From Angiostrongylus vasorum (taxonomy: Eukaryota; Nematoda; Chromadorea; Rhabditida; Metastrongylidae): a stretch of DNA of 64,000 bases. The position numbers and the translations under genes are program-made. Positions 54,985 to 64,000 of the stretch are shown one piece after another (the first letter of the stretch is position 1; each line of letters opens with the position of its first letter). The stretch covers positions 2,790,001 through 2,854,000 of the forward strand of contig JADANN010000465.1 in NCBI GenBank assembly GCA_018806985.1. The letters are read 5' to 3'. Under the pieces are notes generated by a model, which saw only the letters and a program-made list of their open reading frames with translations, was not told where the DNA came from and did no database searches.

Positions 54985-57900
54985 TCTTCCTCATATGAGG
55001 GATCTCGAGCCGGTTAGTCGCGAGGTTACGTCGCGCGTCCCAGGTGGCGGATAGGGAGTTAATCGCGGACCAAAAGCGACCTTTGCTTCCTTGAGACGCA
55101 GGTGGATCCAGGGGATGGACTCCCTGTTTCTGCTGCACCGATTTGGCACATACTTTCTGTATTTGCTAGGCGTATTCATGCATGTGTGGGTGCGTTTTCG
55201 CTTGTGCGAATTGTATTCTACGAGTCAATTCGGCCAGAAGCCTGCAATCAAGTGACAGGGAAGTATATGGGAGGAGGTTAGGGGTCGCCTCCAACAAATA
55301 AGCTCCATGTTCATTCTGGGACAGCCTGGCAAGCTAGCCGTGAGTATACCCAGCCCCCACGTTCAGAGCCCAGCAAGCTATACGTGGGTATCAAAGTGCT
55401 AAACACAGTAAAAAAAAAGAAACGGCCCTCATTCCCATGACCGCGAAAGAGAGAAAAAAAAGCGAACTGGGGGGCAGTTTCGCAGCGTTGGGTAAAACGA
55501 GTACGGAGAGGCTGCTAACATCTCAGGGCCAATGGAAGCTGCCTGGATCACGAAGACCTACGGTGACGATTTGTACCTATAATGCACGTACGCTTACATC
55601 CGAGTCCTCGATAGAAGACTTGCTCATGCAAGCAAGAAGGATAAGGTACGACGTCATCGGGTTGGCCGAGACGAGATGCCACTCATTCAACGCCGTCTAT
55701 GGGACCGGAGAAGAAATGTTCCCCGGAACATGCGACAGTAGAGGAGTCGGCGGAGTCGGCGTTCTCGTCAACACGAGTTTGTCCATGAAAATTGATTCAT
55801 TCGAACAGCTTACAACCCGATTCGGACGTTTACGATTATAAAGATGTGGATCAATATCGGCTTTGATAATCTTCGTCATTTACGTGCCGACATCAAGCCA
55901 TGACGAAGAAGAAGTCGAAGCGTTCTAATGGACTTGGAGAAGTTCTACAGAGAAAGCCACACATTCATCAAGGTCATCACTGGAGATTTCAACGCCAAGA
56001 TCGGACCAAGAAGAACGTTTGAAGAACGTCACATTGGGACCCACGGATTAAAATGGAACGAACAAGGTGAGCGGCTGTCTGAGTTTATCATGACGATCAT
56101 GGTAACTCGCAATTCCCGAAGCCCCCACCCTCAACGCTGGTCGTGGGAGTCTCCCAATGGAGAGTACCATAACGAAATAGACCAGATCATAGCAAATAGG
56201 TTTTGGCTAACCGATGTCGCTGTTGTGCCAAAATTCTACACGGGACCAGACCACCGTTTCCTTCATGCAAGATTCTATTTCTCGCAGAAAGGAGAAAAAA
56301 CGGCTGAATTCAAAAACCGATGTCCCAGAACCACCACAAACGGGGACTTATTCAATCCATTAGTCGGCTGTTGGGAAGATGACGTTGTCGATAACATCGA
56401 CGAAGAATGCGATGGGCTCATTCAACATCTTCACGTTTGCGCTATGAAAGCTGAGAGTTCGAAAGTCACCAAGAGACGTCTGTCTTCAGAAACACTTGAT
56501 GGTACGCCAGCGATGTATCGCACGAGCTGCAGTCAACCGCGAACTAACGTCCGAACTTTCAAAACAGTGCAGATAGGCGATAAAAGAAGATCTTAAATAT
56601 AGAAGAGCAGCAGTATTGGTCGCAAATGCAGGGGGCTGGGAAAAGCGTTCGCAAAGCCCACCGAAGCTTTGCCACTTACAAGACGAAGATGATTGCACTC
56701 CGAAGCACAGAAGGCACAGTTATAACGTCTGGAAAGGCAACGGAGAAAATCATTCACGAATACTACCCAGAGCTCTTCTATAGCCACGTCCACCTTCCAT
56801 CATATGAAGTAAAGGAGGATGGATATGTTGTACCACCGGTTCTCCCTTCCGAAATCCGACATGCCATTTCGTCGGTGAAAAATCGAACAGCACCAAGTCT
56901 GGACACGATAAGTTCAGAACACCTGAAGAACCTTCCGCCAGTCCTCGTAAACACACTGGCTCGCTGTTCACGCGTTACCTATCTGAATTCAAGGTCCCTA
57001 CTCAGTGGTAGACCAGCAAGACGGTGTCATTGTTCAAGAAGGGTGACCTACACGATATCGGCAAACTATCGCCCAATGTGGTTGCTGTCTGTCGTCTACA
57101 AACTTTTCACTCGAGTCATCCTAAACAGGATTGACAGAACACTATACGAAGGTCAGCCATGTGAGCAATCAGAGTTTCGAAAATGACTTAGCACGATGGA
57201 CCACATCCACGCGATAACAAGGCTCATTGAAATATCGCGAGAGTACAAAAGACCAATCTGTCTCACTTTCATCGATTTACAGAAAGCCTTTGATTCAGTC
57301 GAGATAGAAGCAGTTTTGGAAGCCCTGGATAGTCAAGGAGTCCCCTACTCAGTACATAAAGATTCTTCGTGAGCTGTACAAAAATTTCACAACCAAGATA
57401 TCACCATTCTACAACGATATTATCGTTGACGTCAGAAGAGGAGTTAGGCAAGGCGATACCATCTAGCCAAATTTATTTACCGCCACCTCCAAAACGTCAA
57501 CCGAACATTGGAATGGGATAATATGGGAGTGAAAAACGATGGTCGGCAGTTACACCATCTTCGCTTTCCTGAAGATATTGTTCTTGTAACACCAAACATT
57601 AATCAAGCGGAACGTATGCTTGCCGACTTAAGCCCGTAGAAAGACTGGTATTCTACTAAATCTCACAAAAACGATGTTTATGAACAACAGATTGGTTTCG
57701 TATCCCCCTAAAGCTCAATGGAACGAATATCTCCGAATGCTCCAGTTATGTCTCTCTGTGTCGGGAAATCAACATACTGAACGACTTAGCGCCAGATATG
57801 ACTAGAAGGAAACGATTGGCTAGGGGAGCTTTCAAGAACATCGAGGAAGCAGTGGGGAGAAGAAAGAATACCCGACTCCGTGCCCACCTTTTCGACTCAG

Positions 57901-58400
57901 CGGTACTTCCTGCCCCTAGCCAATGCGTCATAAACCTGGTCGCTGGTCGCTGCGTAAGCAGGATGAAAGATTACTCAGCGTTATCGAACGCGTAGTCTAA
58001 AGGATGATGCTAGGAGTATCCCGTTTCACACAAGTAACGGATAGGATCCGAAGCTCCGACCTGTGTCAACGATCAAAAATCAAGGATGCCGTTCTGTACA
58101 CCAAACAGTCGGCGATAAGATGGGCCGGACACTTAATGCGTATGAATGACAACCGATGGATAAGAGCCGTTAGTGACTGGATTCCTCAAGATGTCAAACG
58201 TACTGCAGGAGGACCACCGACGCAATGGTCAGAGTTCTTCACGAAGAGCCTAGAAGAAAGTTATGATGCTCTATAAATCCCTAGAGCGATCAAAACCCAC
58301 TGGACCACTCTTGCACGCGACAGGGGAAAAAATGAAAGATTTACTGGCCCCCCCGTCGAGTCACTCGACGATCAACGGGACTACAGGTGATACAAGTGAC
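54985..58400 (+). mobile_element. Near full-length RTE-type LINE, coding capacity lost
   Basis: 54985-55436 is the 5' region. 55437-55841 encodes the start of the endonuclease (TICTYNARTLTSESS, GLAETRCHSFNAVYGTG). After a frame break, 55928-56596 continues it ([22 protein letters not shown]). 56626-57186 holds linker and early RT (HAISSVKNRTAPSLDTI). 57187-57480 continues in another frame (LTFIDLQKAFDSVE, then the RRGVRQGDT box). The catalytic FADD box at 57565-57576 reads FPED. 57798-58276 holds the C-terminal region (LFDSAVLPAPSQ, DAVLYTKQSAIRWAGHLMR). Several stops and at least four frameshifts make it non-autonomous, but it is the most complete copy here and serves as reference for 1-2040 and 46225-47160. 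Confidence 0.85.
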
Positions 58401-59110
58401 AGGTGATCATAGCGATAGATCTAAAACGAATCTCTAAACGATATCGAAGGAATCCTTGACGTTGATCGACTGCAATAAGATGTCGAGGCTCATTTAGAAA
58501 AGTCACAATAATACTGGGTACAAAATGGGTGTTATTCTCTTGTTCTTTAAATAGAAGAAGTACTGGAATTCGCAGTGTTATAAAGATAATGTCAAGACAG
58601 GTAAAAAAAAAGTCGAATCAGGATAGGTCAACTGAGCTCAATTGAATATGGTTCATTCATTTAAGGATAACTCCCACTGCATTTCTTAGAGTTATCAGGC
58701 ATGAGATATATGCTAGAATCATAACTTCAGAAGGCATCTTTCTGGATTGCTTCCTTTTTCAAACTCTTACAATTTGTGTATCAACAGCGAGTCAAATCGA
58801 TGACTGGTAGATAAGGAACACTAGATTTTGATGTGGCTTATTTCGACAGGTCATTAAGTCTTTTTCATCATGTCAGGTTAAGACTCAACATTTCTTCTTG
58901 CCAACTGTGTTTTTCTCCACAACAGTTTTGAATCCAGTAGTTAGCAGGTTTAGTGTTGAGGCGGAGACTTTTTTTGCATGTGCATGATGTTCACAAGCAC
59001 GAATAAGAAATGAAGGAAAAAAGGTCTCTTTTTAGGTCCAAAGCAGATACTAAAGGGTATCGAAACTTAATTCATAGCTAATTAATTCTTTATTTTAAGC
59101 GACGTCTCTC
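58400..59110. other. Intergenic, nothing recognised
   Basis: Downstream of the LINE. No exon, repeat family or RNA recognised. Confidence 0.4.
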
Positions 59111-59114
59111 CACA

Positions 59115-59400
59115 TCTACTGTGCAGAACGCAGCACTTCTTGCATCCGAATCGTTACCTCGCATCCATTATCCCTAAACGATCTTCGAACGTTTCGCGTT
59201 TTGGTCGAATCTCCCTGGAAACCTTGAACAGTCTGCCTCGAGCGATTATATCTGGATTGCACGGAATGAACTCTTTGCGATGAGTATGATGTAAATTTTT
59301 CCGACCCAGGAGGATGAGAGACCTTGTGAGGCCGACACGAAGAGGCGCTAGCACCGTGCACCTGAACGAACGCATCACTATCACTGCGACAGCCATAGCT
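59115..59400 (-). repeat. Dispersed repeat B, inverted
   Basis: ATCCGAATCGTTACCTCGCATCC and CGATCTTCGAACGTTTCGCG followed by AATCTCCCTGGAAACC are the reverse of repeat-B phrases. Confidence 0.5.
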
Positions 59401-59504
59401 AATTAATTGTCGTGAGTACAGTCTTGGGCTATAGATTATTCCAATTTAAAATTGGTAACTGCATATTTATTCCATCATAACTGCAAAGAATGAAGTACCA
59501 CGCG

Positions 59505-59625
59505 TACATCGTTGGTGAATCCCTGAGGGAAGAGCAGTGCATTCGGCCAACCGATATGTCATGTAAGTGTTCTCATCTTTCCAGACAAGTCTGGTAACAG
59601 TTTGTCTTCCTGGGTGATTTAAGGG
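59505..59625 (-). repeat. SINE family 1 fragment
   Basis: GGTGAATCCCTGAGGGAAGAGC, CCAACCGATATGTCATG and CAGACAAGTCTGGTAACAG match the tail half of inverted copies such as 49095-49378, with an internal deletion. Confidence 0.5.
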
Positions 59626-59764
59626 TGCGGAAGCGTACCAATGGCCAACGTATGCTGTGTCTCAGGGCACTTCGTTCATGCATCCCAGAACATTGTAGAA
59701 AACTTGGACATGTATTCTGGATGGAAGTTAAGCGGTTCTGGAACACCTCAGAACTTTACTTTCT

Positions 59765-60075
59765 CAATAATTTTAGAAATACGACCACAGTGATGCCGAG
59801 ATATTTGCAGAACTTGGACCTTATGCCAGTTTTAAACTCGTGATTATTTTTTCCAGTTCCTCACTTGGTTCTCATTACACCACCGAGCCCTTGCTCTCTC
59901 TTCTCCTAGCCAGTATTTTTTTTTGCGCTAACGATGTTGTCAGCAAGCACTCGTCAACTGAAATGATCCGGAGATCGTGGGTCCGACTTTTGCAAATATC
60001 TTAACACTAATGATGCTGAGACATTTGCAAAACTTGGAGCCCAAGCCAGATTGAACCGCATGAGTCGTGAAGGAG
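59765..60075. repeat. Foldback/SINE-2 related repeat
   Basis: Two partial arms (GATGCCGAGATATTTGCAGAAC at 59791 and GATGCTGAGACATTTGCAAAAC at 60012) around a tRNA-like, decayed middle. Same kind as 40540-40770. Confidence 0.5.
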
Positions 60076-60540
60076 ACCTTTAATCACGCGTGGTGAGCGA
60101 ACAGAACGAGCGATAAAAAGGAAAGCGGGTTATCTAATTCGTGAATGCATCCTATCCAAGCTACAACTACGATGAATTTCGTTTATATTGTTACCGTACT
60201 GCATTGTTTTAACTTTAAGCATAAAAGAAAACATTTTGTGACATATCAAATTTATTTCCAACATTTTTTGAGAAATAAATTTACTTCAAGTACTTCCAGT
60301 TTTTTATTTGACTGCTGCTATCTATGTAATTTTTATTATGAACATAAATTAACTCCTGCCAACAAAAATGTACATTTAGGTGAGTTAAAGCGAGCATATC
60401 ATATTGCTGAGCAGATATAGGAGGAGAATAGCGCTAGAGCTCGATAAGTTCTTAAAGACAATCAACATCAACGTCCAGTTGGATACCTTCTTCATTAGAA
60501 TCACAAAGACGAGGTAGCATGCTTACATTCATTACGGCAT

Positions 60541-62666
60541 TTAGACTTTCCTCCTTCTGTACGGTGTTTCTTCAGGTTCAGTTTTGAAAGACGCTTCTTC
60601 AGCTTTGTAGGTTGACTAAAATTACTGGTATCAAGCAATTATTGCAGAATATGTGAGCATCCTCACTTCATGAACGCGTCCACTTGCTTTGTTTAGATTT
60701 TTGTCCAAACAAAGCGGTCTGAGAAAAAAATCACGTTCTAAATAATACTCACCTCATTGCCATCATCGTTGTCATAGTTCTCTCCCTTTTTCTTCATGCT
60801 CGCTAACATTATCACTAGGTTGCACTTCTTCATAGTTTTCCCGTGGAGCATTCTTGTTTTCTTCATAACTTTCACGAAGTGGTGATACAGTCTCCTCAAA
60901 TGGAACATACGCGGGGGGGTGTTCGTATTGTTGGTTGATTCGAATTTTGAGACTGTTCTGATGGTCGATATAGCTCTGAAGGTTGTGCTGATTCAACATA
61001 AGGTGGTTCTGTTTGCTCTGGTAGCACGTATGGACCAGATGGAACTGGTGGTCCATATTCCGAGTGAGTCTCAACAGATGGAACATAGAGAGAAGCAGTT
61101 GGAACAAGAGGAACGTGTGGAGCCGATGTCCCTACAGGAGGCACGTGAGAAGCTGGAGTCTGGACAGGTGGAACGTATGGAGCTTCGGTCTGGACAGGGG
61201 GGAACATATGGAGCCTCGGTCTGCACAGAAGGAACGTATGGGGCTTCAGTCTGGACAGGGGGAAACATATGGAGCCTCGGTCTGCACAGAAGGAACGTAT
61301 GGGGCTTCAGTTTGGACAGGTGGAACGTATGGAGCTTCAGTCTGGACAGGGGGGAACATATGGAGCCTCGGTCTGCACAGAGGGGGACGTATGGGGCTTC
61401 AGTTTGGACAGGAGGAACATATGGAGCCTCGGTCTGTACAGAAGGAACATATGGAGCTTCGGTCTGGAGAGGAGGAATATATGGAGCTTCGGTCTGGAGA
61501 GGAGGGATATATGGAGCTTCGGTCTGGATAGGAGGAACGTATGGGGGGCGGGGGTCCGTGGAGCTGGAGTTTGCACGGGAGGTACATAGGGAGTTTCGGT
61601 GTAGACTGGAGGATTGTATGGCGATAGGGTCTCAGGAGCTGAAGTCTGCACAGGAGGAACGTATGGTGCTTCGGTCTGGACAGGTGGAATATATGGAGCT
61701 TTGGTCTGGGGAGCAGGAGCGTAAGGAGCTGGAGTCTCAACAGCATGTGGGGGCAAGATGAGGTACATACGACCCCGACTGCGGTGCCACGGATTCTACT
61801 TGCTCCTCTGCTTCGTCGATAGAATTATCAGCCGGTTGCTCTTTTCCTTCTTCGTACTCGGTATTATCGTAGTCTGTGCTCTTCCCTATACTAGGCAAGG
61901 GGTGGGACGGATTGGAATCTACTGAAGCAGGTGGAACAAATTGAGATCCGACCGCTGTAGGCTCATGTGGGCTTGGAGCAGCTGGAGCAACTTGGTGGTA
62001 GTTAGAATCTTCAGTCTAAACAAATATCACATAGTTTACTTCCACCCACAGAAATTAAAGCAATAAATTAACCTGTCTCCCACTTGTGTCTGGAGTACGA
62101 CCAGCGCTGCTTGTATCTTGACCTTCCTGGGAATAACCTCTTTCTGATGCACCAACCTGCTGCTGAGAGTAAATTCCTGATGGAGCAGGAGCTAATGGGG
62201 GCAGGTTGAATGGCTGCATGAGGTTCGATTGAAATTATTGGGGTACGAGGCCCATTTCCGAAGCTAGGAATACGAGCAACTGGTGCGGGTGCGTAGTTAC
62301 CTCGCTGAGGTCCAGTGTCAGCATATGCCCCACCAGCTTGAGTTGGTCCATTTCCAACCTGGAAAACCAAATTTAATAAGCTGATAAGATGTTCGTATAG
62401 TGAGACGTACCGGAGCACTGTATCCTAGTTGAGCTTCTCTTTGATATCCACCACGAGGTGGTCCACTGTATGAACCACTGTACGAGCCACCATAGGATGG
62501 TGGCGGTGGTTGTGGCCGCGGAAGAAGAGGTGGCGGTGGTGGTGGTGGTGGTGGCAATGGTGGAGGTGGTGGAGGAGGTGGAGGAGCGGCATACCCTATA
62601 GGGGCTCTGGGATAACCGCCTCCTGAAAGAGGCGCAACCGGATAAGCACCGCCAGATGTAGCGTAT
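60541..62666 (-). CDS. Proline-rich repeat protein, four exons found, N-terminal exon missing
   Basis: Exons 5' to 3' on the minus strand: 62666-62411, 62358-62073, 62015-60753 and 60615-60541 (TAA). All borders are standard GT/AG. The first exon encodes a Gly/Tyr/Pro region (GGGYPRAPIGYAAP), a long polyproline tract and SYGGSYSGSYSG. The second is Gln/Ser/Pro-rich. The third begins TEDSNYHQVAP, is acidic, then carries about 17 tandem units of consensus PPVQTEAPYV and ends in an acidic Tyr/Asn/Glu segment. The last ends ETPYRRRKV. Exon 2 is 286 bases (3n+1) and exon 3 holds nine runs of five or more identical bases, each one base too long for the frame. Subtracting one per run gives 95 and 418 codons with phase 0 at every junction, about 620 residues in all. 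Low-complexity repeats suggest an extracellular or cuticle-associated protein, but no known domain is seen. A signal peptide would be on the unidentified upstream exon. Confidence 0.75.
61150..61740 (-). repeat. 30-bp coding minisatellite (PPVQTEAPYV units)
   Basis: About 17 tandem 30-bp units, on the plus strand seen as TATGGAGCTTCGGTCTGGAC-type blocks. Units toward the centre are most alike. The antisense strand is also open for up to 280 codons because of the biased composition; that frame is a shadow. Confidence 0.85.
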
Positions 62667-62798
62667 CTGTAAATTTCGATCATTAATGAGCCTTTACACT
62701 TTTATAAGGATAAAACGGAAAATGCGTCATTTGTATAATTCTTTATATTTCTGTTTAGCAAGCACGAGGTGTTATTTTATTCCTTTATTTACGTACAA

Positions 62799-62834
62799 GC
62801 TGACGTCTCGGCGGATTTCGCCTTCCTCAGAGCC
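62799..62834 (-). ncRNA. Hammerhead-like motif with GC stem II
   Basis: The minus strand reads GGCT-CTGAGGA-A-GGCG-AAATC-CGCC-GAGACGTC-AGC. Stem II is four perfect pairs with a different sequence from the GACG/CGTC copies, stem I has three pairs (GCT/AGC), and the cleavage triplet is GTC. The GAAA box reads GAGA. The edge CACGAGGTGTT lies at 62763. It sits upstream of the proline-rich exons, probably in an intron. Confidence 0.4.
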
Positions 62835-63238
62835 TGGAAAGGTCAAGTTGACAGCAATCTACATGGCCAAACACCTCCACAACCAAACAATAAGTCTTTA
62901 TATTTCTACCATTTATGTATCATTTGTGTTAACCATTTCTATGAGAGTGACATTTAAGAGCTGGAACACAGCAGGGAACAAACTTTCTTCTTTTTATACA
63001 TGACAGCGAATTACACAAATTTAGTTTTAGAACTACATAAAGTTTATGGTTACCACGAAACTCTCGGCGACGAGTAGTTCGTGTTGGCTAATTACGTGGG
63101 CAATTGTACAGCAACCTAGATATAGAAGTGTTAAGTGGGTTTCTATCGTGTTGTGAATGAATTTGACCATGATGTTGGATTAATTTGGATCCTAAGCTGG
63201 TTTGTTCTGAAGACAATTGCTACTTTCTGTCTAGTGCT

Positions 63239-63412
63239 ATGGCCAAGCTGGATTATTCGTTCTTGCACGGTTGTCATAAGCGATTCGATTTGTTGTCGAA
63301 AATTCGCACGAACAAAGAATCATCTCGGTGTTTGTATCGCATTGGAATCGCTCTGCTTTTCGCGGTTTTCATTATCATATGGACGTGGACGAGTTTTACG
63401 GCCACTGAATAG
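63239..63412 (+). CDS. Possible small single-pass membrane protein (57 residues)
   Basis: ATG at 63239 directly follows a strong acceptor, TACTTTCTGTCTAG, by four bases, as expected for a trans-spliced mRNA. Residues 12-31 are basic (CHKRFDLLSKIRTNKESSR) and 32-53 form one membrane helix (LYRIGIALLFAVFIIIWTW), ending TATE. A second frame over the same bases (63135-63416) is also open but Cys/Arg-rich and lacks the acceptor context. The next gene's ATG lies only 22 bases after this stop. No family recognised. Confidence 0.4.
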   Translation: MAKLDYSFLHGCHKRFDLLSKIRTNKESSRCLYRIGIALLFAVFIIIWTWTSFTATE

Positions 63413-63434
63413 CTAAGGCGAAGAATCGCCTACT

Positions 63435-64000
63435 ATGGCCGAGTTGGCAACGTGGCAAGATCGCCAAGATCCGGATGCAAAACGGATCGCCGAAAGCGCG
63501 GCGAGGAGCTATTTTGTGAAAAAGTAACTCATTCCTTAATACCCATCCCTCAAAAAGCACGAAAACATAGCCAAATGCTTTTTTTTATAGGTCTCTTACC
63601 AATTCATTTAATAGAGACAGGAATACAGCATTCTGTTTTTTGAAGAAATTTTAGTTGCTCTTGCATAAAACTTATCCGCTGACAAGATGAAAAAAGAGCA
63701 ACAGCAATATTACGCCAGCAGTGGTTTGAACGTTAAAGAAAAACAGAATTTTTTCATTAAGGTCATCCCTTGAAACTCTCGGATGAAGCCGTATAGTACT
63801 TGTTGGTACCCTATTTTTTTCTAAAATGTTTACATAAAAGACGTTCTAACAAATGAAAATCCGGGAAATATACTTGAAGAGTTAACTAGTAAAATTCTGG
63901 AAAAAAAGCATGAAGAGACTATGTCACTCTCTAAAAGAACTGCATCTTGGTTTCTTGTAGATGAATATTCGGAAGATCCAATAATGCTTGCCTACTTAGA
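63435..64000 (+). CDS. 5' part of an unidentified gene, continues past the window
   Basis: Exon 1 (63435-63523) begins MAELATWQDRQDPDAKRIAE and ends at donor GTAACT. Exon 2 (63841 to the window end) reads NVLTNENPGNILEELTSKI and continues LVDEYSEDPIMLAYL. Exon 2 must start after an in-frame TAA near 63824, and the only AG there is ACATAAAAG. To join it in frame, exon 1 must end in phase 1, which needs four rather than five A in the run before the donor. The amino-acid make-up is typical of a soluble protein. Function unknown. With the ORF at 63239 it may form a two-cistron unit, or that ORF may be an upstream ORF. Confidence 0.45.

Noticed and set aside
60919..61761. 280-codon plus-strand ORF of Gly/Met/Arg-rich repeats
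   Set aside because: It is the antisense of the PPVQTEAPYV minisatellite. The minus strand has splice sites, correct phases and a coherent protein; the plus frame is open only through repeat composition.
62318..62683. 121-codon minus ORF starting MIEIYRY as a complete gene start
   Set aside because: The ATG lies within the polypyrimidine/acceptor region (AAATTTACAG) before the exon at 62666, and the frame runs past the donor at 62411 into intron. The start is more likely on an upstream exon.
1..64000. CRISPR array, bacterial operon or intact endogenous virus
   Set aside because: No regularly spaced direct repeats with unique spacers, no Shine-Dalgarno-type gene runs, and no retroviral gag/pol/env order or LTR pair. 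The tandem arrays present are microsatellites and the coding minisatellite.

Overview
The window looks like a chromosome piece from a parasitic strongylid nematode, most likely of the hookworm type. This inference rests on short exons with TTTCAG-type acceptors, likely trans-splice acceptors just upstream of start codons, three copies of the nematode telomere hexamer inside the sequence, and a heavy load of degraded RTE-type LINEs, mariner, Penelope-like and tRNA-derived SINE copies. No bacterial-type genes, CRISPR arrays or complete viral genes are seen.

Layout. 1-2500 is a decayed RTE LINE plus a SINE. 5016-13227 (+) is a complete ten-exon gene for a Mn-type cation diffusion facilitator (CDF). 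14217-14489 (-) may be a small membrane-anchored protein. 15553-29880 (-) is most of an SLC41/MgtE-family magnesium transporter gene; eight exons are identified and the extreme N-terminus is not found. Its introns hold a mariner, LINE pieces, foldback elements and a Penelope-like fragment with a GIY-YIG domain. From about 30 to 59 kb I recognise no gene, only one well-bounded orphan exon (51472-51566) in a field of nested repeats, ending with a nearly full-length but dead RTE LINE (54985-58400). 60541-62666 (-) is a gene for a proline-rich protein with a roughly 10-residue tandem repeat; its upstream exon is not found. 63239 onward (+) holds a short single-pass membrane ORF and, 22 bases later, the start of another gene that leaves the window.

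The two recognisable metabolic genes are convergent divalent-metal transporters: a probable Mn exporter of the CDF family, with DxxxD in both metal-binding helices, and an Mg transporter of the SLC41 family.

Two cross-window observations stand out. (1) A dispersed element family carries, in its inverted termini, a motif that reads as a small hammerhead ribozyme: CTGANGA, a short stem that covaries between copies, GAAAC, then GTC or GTT. A copy of this terminus sits on each side of the Penelope-like GIY-YIG fragment. (2) In the proline-rich gene every homopolymer of five or more bases in the identified exons shifts the frame by exactly one extra base. Removing one base per run makes the exon lengths, splice phases and repeat period all agree. 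One run in SLC41 and one in the last gene behave the same way. This points to consensus homopolymer over-calls rather than a pseudogene.
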